Source: Nemopilema nomurai (taxonomy: Eukaryota > Cnidaria > Scyphozoa > Rhizostomeae > Rhizostomatidae). From it: a stretch of DNA of 64,000 nucleotides. The notes under the pieces were generated by a model that did not search any database, was not told the origin of the DNA, and saw only the letters and a program-made list of their open reading frames with translations. The translations under genes and the position numbers were made by a program. The stretch spans positions 953,613 to 1,017,612 of the forward strand of contig ML133461.1 in assembly GCA_003864495.1 (NCBI GenBank), written 5' to 3'. Positions 61,501-64,000 of this stretch are shown here, in pieces; the first letter of the stretch is position 1; each line of letters opens with the position of its first letter.

Positions 61501-64000
61501 CGTCGTATCTCTTGAAATACTGATGCTATAATGCTCTAAACAACACAAATATGCTCCTACATACTAGGCCTTTAATTCCAAGTGATTTTTAGAACTTTGA
61601 TTTTTGGGTCAAAAATGACCCTTTTTGCAAGGCTATAGCCTTGGTGTTTTTTACAGAAGTCTGGTTGCCTTTTAAGCGTCGTATCTCTTGAAATACTGAT
61701 GCTATAATGCTCTAAACAACACAAATATGCTCCTACATACTAGGCCTTTAATTCCAAGTGATTTTTAGAACTTTGATTTTTGGGTCAAAAATGACCCTTT
61801 TTGCAAGGCTATAGCCTTGGTGTTTTTTACAGAAGTCTGGTTGCCCTTTAAGCGTCGTATCTCTTGAAATACTGATGCTATAATGCTCTAAACAACACAA
61901 ATATGCTCCTACATACTAGGCCTTTAATTCCAAGTGATTTTTAGAACTTTGATTTTTGGGTCAAAAATGACCCTTTTTGCAAGGCTATAGCCTTGGTGTT
62001 TTTTACAGAAGTCTGGTTGCCCTTTTAAGCGTCGTATCTCTTGAAATACTGATGCTATAATGCTCTAAACAACACAAATATGCTCCTACATACTAGGCCT
62101 TTAATTCCAAGTGATTTTTAGAACTTTGATTTTTGGGTCAAAAATGACCCTTTTTGCAAGGCTATAGCCTTGGTGTTTTTTACAGAAGTCTGGTTGCCTT
62201 TAAGCGTCGTATCTCTTGAAATACTGATGCTATAATGCTCTAAACAACACAAATATGCTCCTACATACTAGGCCTTTAATTCCAAGTGATTTTTAGAACT
62301 TTGATTTTTGGGTCAAAAATGACCCTTTTTGCAAGGCTATAGCCTTGGTGTTTTTCAGAAGTCTGGTTGCCCTTTAAGCGTCGTATCTCTTGAAATACTG
62401 ATGCTATAATGCTCTAAACAACACAAATATGCTCCTACATACTAGGCCTTTAATTCCAAGTGATTTTTAGAACTTTGATTTTTGGGTCAAAAATGACCCT
62501 TTTTGCAAGGCTATAGCCTTGGTGTTTTTTACAGAAGTCTGGTTGCCCTTTAAGCGTCGTATCTCTTGAAATACTGATGCTATAATGCTCTAAACAACAC
62601 AAATATGCTCCTACATACTAGGCCTTTAATTCCAAGTGATTTTTAGAACTTTGATTTTTGGGTCAAAAATGACCCTTTTTGCAAGGCTATAGCCTTGGTG
62701 TTTTTTACAGAAGTTGGTTTTATTTAAGCGTCGTATCTCTTGAAATACTGATGCTATAATGCTCTAAACAACACAAATATGCTCCTACATACTAGGCCTT
62801 TAATTCCAAGTGATTTTTAGAACTTTGATTTTTGGGTCAAAAATGACCCTTTTTGCAAGGCTATAGCCTTGGTGTTTTTTACAGAATCGGTTGCCTTTAA
62901 GCGTCGTATCTCTTGAAATACTGATGCTATAATGCTCTAAACAACACAAATATGCTCCTACATACTAGGCCTTTAATTCCAAGTGATTTTTAGAACTTTG
63001 ATTTTTGGGTCAAAAATGACCCTTTTTGCAAGGCTATAGCCTTGGTGTTTTTTACAGAAGTCTGGTTGCCCTTTAAGCGTCGTATCTCTTGAAATACTGA
63101 TGCTATAATGCTCTAAACAACACAAATATGCTCCTACATACTAGGCCTTTAATTCCAAGTGATTTTTAGAACTTTGATTTTTGGGTCAAAAATGACCCTT
63201 TTGCAAGGCTATAGCCTTGGTGTTTTTTACAGAAGTCTGGTTGCCCTTTTAAGCGTCGTATCTCTTGAAATACTGATGCTATAATGCTCTAAACAACACA
63301 AATATGCTCCTACATACTAGGCCTTTAATTCCAAGTGATTTTTAGAACTTTGATTTTTGGGTCAAAAATGACCCTTTTTGCAAGGCTATAGCCTTGGTGT
63401 TTTTTACAGAAGTCTGGTTGCCCTTTTAAGCGTCGTATCTCTTGAAATACTGATGCTATAATGCTCTAAACAACACAAATATGCTCCTACATACTAGGCC
63501 TTTAATTCCAAGTGATTTTTAGAACTTTGATTTTTGGGTCAAAAATGACCCTTTTTGCAAGGCTATAGCCTTGGTGTTTTTTACAGAAGTCTGGTTGCCT
63601 TTAAGCGTCGTATCTCTTGAAATACTGATGCTATAATGCTCTAAACAACACAAATATGCTCCTACATACTAGGCCTTTAATTCCAAGTGATTTTTAGAAC
63701 TTTGATTTTTGGGTCAAAAATGACCCTTTTTGCAAGGCTATAGCCTTGGTGTTTTTTACAGAAGTCTGGTTGCCTTTAAGCGTCGTATCTCTTGAAATAC
63801 TGATGCTATAATGCTCTAAACAACACAAATATGCTCCTACATACTAGGCCTTTAATTCCAAGTGATTTTTAGAACTTTGATTTTTGGGTCAAAAATGACC
63901 CTTTTTGCAAGGCTATAGCCTTGGTGTTTTTTACAGAAGTTGGTTTTCTTTAAGCGTCGTATCTCTTGAAATACTGATGCTATAATGCTCTAAACAACAC
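58549..64000. repeat. Satellite array, about 31 copies of a ~175-bp monomer, continues past the window end
   Basis: Successive units are spaced 174-176 bp in most of the array (for example AATTCCAAGTG at 60523, 60699, 60874, 61049, 61225, 61399, 61574). Each unit contains a 16-bp perfect palindrome CAAGGCTATAGCCTTG and the dyad GGGTCAAAAATGACCC. The first six or so units (58.55-59.7 kb) differ from the rest, for example ATAGTGCCCT instead of ATAATGCTCT. From about 59.7 kb the units are nearly identical except for a short linker between CCTTGGTGTTTTT and AAGCGTCG. No homology to a known satellite can be claimed without a search. Confidence 0.97.

Overview
The window is AT-rich, intron-rich animal nuclear DNA. 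Splice sites are GT-AG, exons are short (45-367 nt), and DNA-transposon debris and tandem repeats are common. The relics (hAT, Harbinger with a Myb/SANT-like fragment, and a long-inverted-repeat element carrying a protein fragment I associate with cnidarian genomes) and the gene content suggest a cnidarian, probably an anthozoan. That placement is inference, not proof. There is no operon, no CRISPR array, and no rRNA or intact tRNA gene.

Layout. 1-26 kb: no convincing gene; a hAT transposase relic (about 2.66-3.12 kb), a foldback MITE (7.97-8.25 kb), a 9-bp microsatellite (14.63-14.73 kb) and two related TA-flanked MITEs (20.21-20.62 and 22.47-22.93 kb). 26.46-43.71 kb: a complete 15-exon cadherin gene on the + strand, reconstructed exon by exon. 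It encodes 620 aa: signal peptide, five extracellular cadherin repeats, then a short hydrophobic C-terminus with essentially no cytoplasmic tail. This is a GPI-anchored (T-cadherin-like) or tailless cadherin that could not bind catenins. 46.68-57.23 kb: a complete 10-exon gene on the + strand encoding a 265-aa homologue of the splicing factor SPF30/SMNDC1. Its N-terminal coil and C-terminal tail are clearly conserved, but no Tudor domain can be found in exons or introns; an acidic linker stands in its place. Its introns host a 1.7-kb long-inverted-repeat element, a tRNA-derived SINE and a Harbinger MITE. 58.55-64.0 kb (runs off the end): a satellite of about 31 tandem copies of a roughly 175-bp monomer.

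The two genes are not functionally linked in any way the sequence shows. The observations most worth following are the tailless cadherin, the Tudor-less SPF30-like protein with a candidate frame-breaking 28-nt microexon, the minisatellite touching a cadherin 3' splice site, and the satellite whose core is nearly invariant while a 20-bp linker varies freely.
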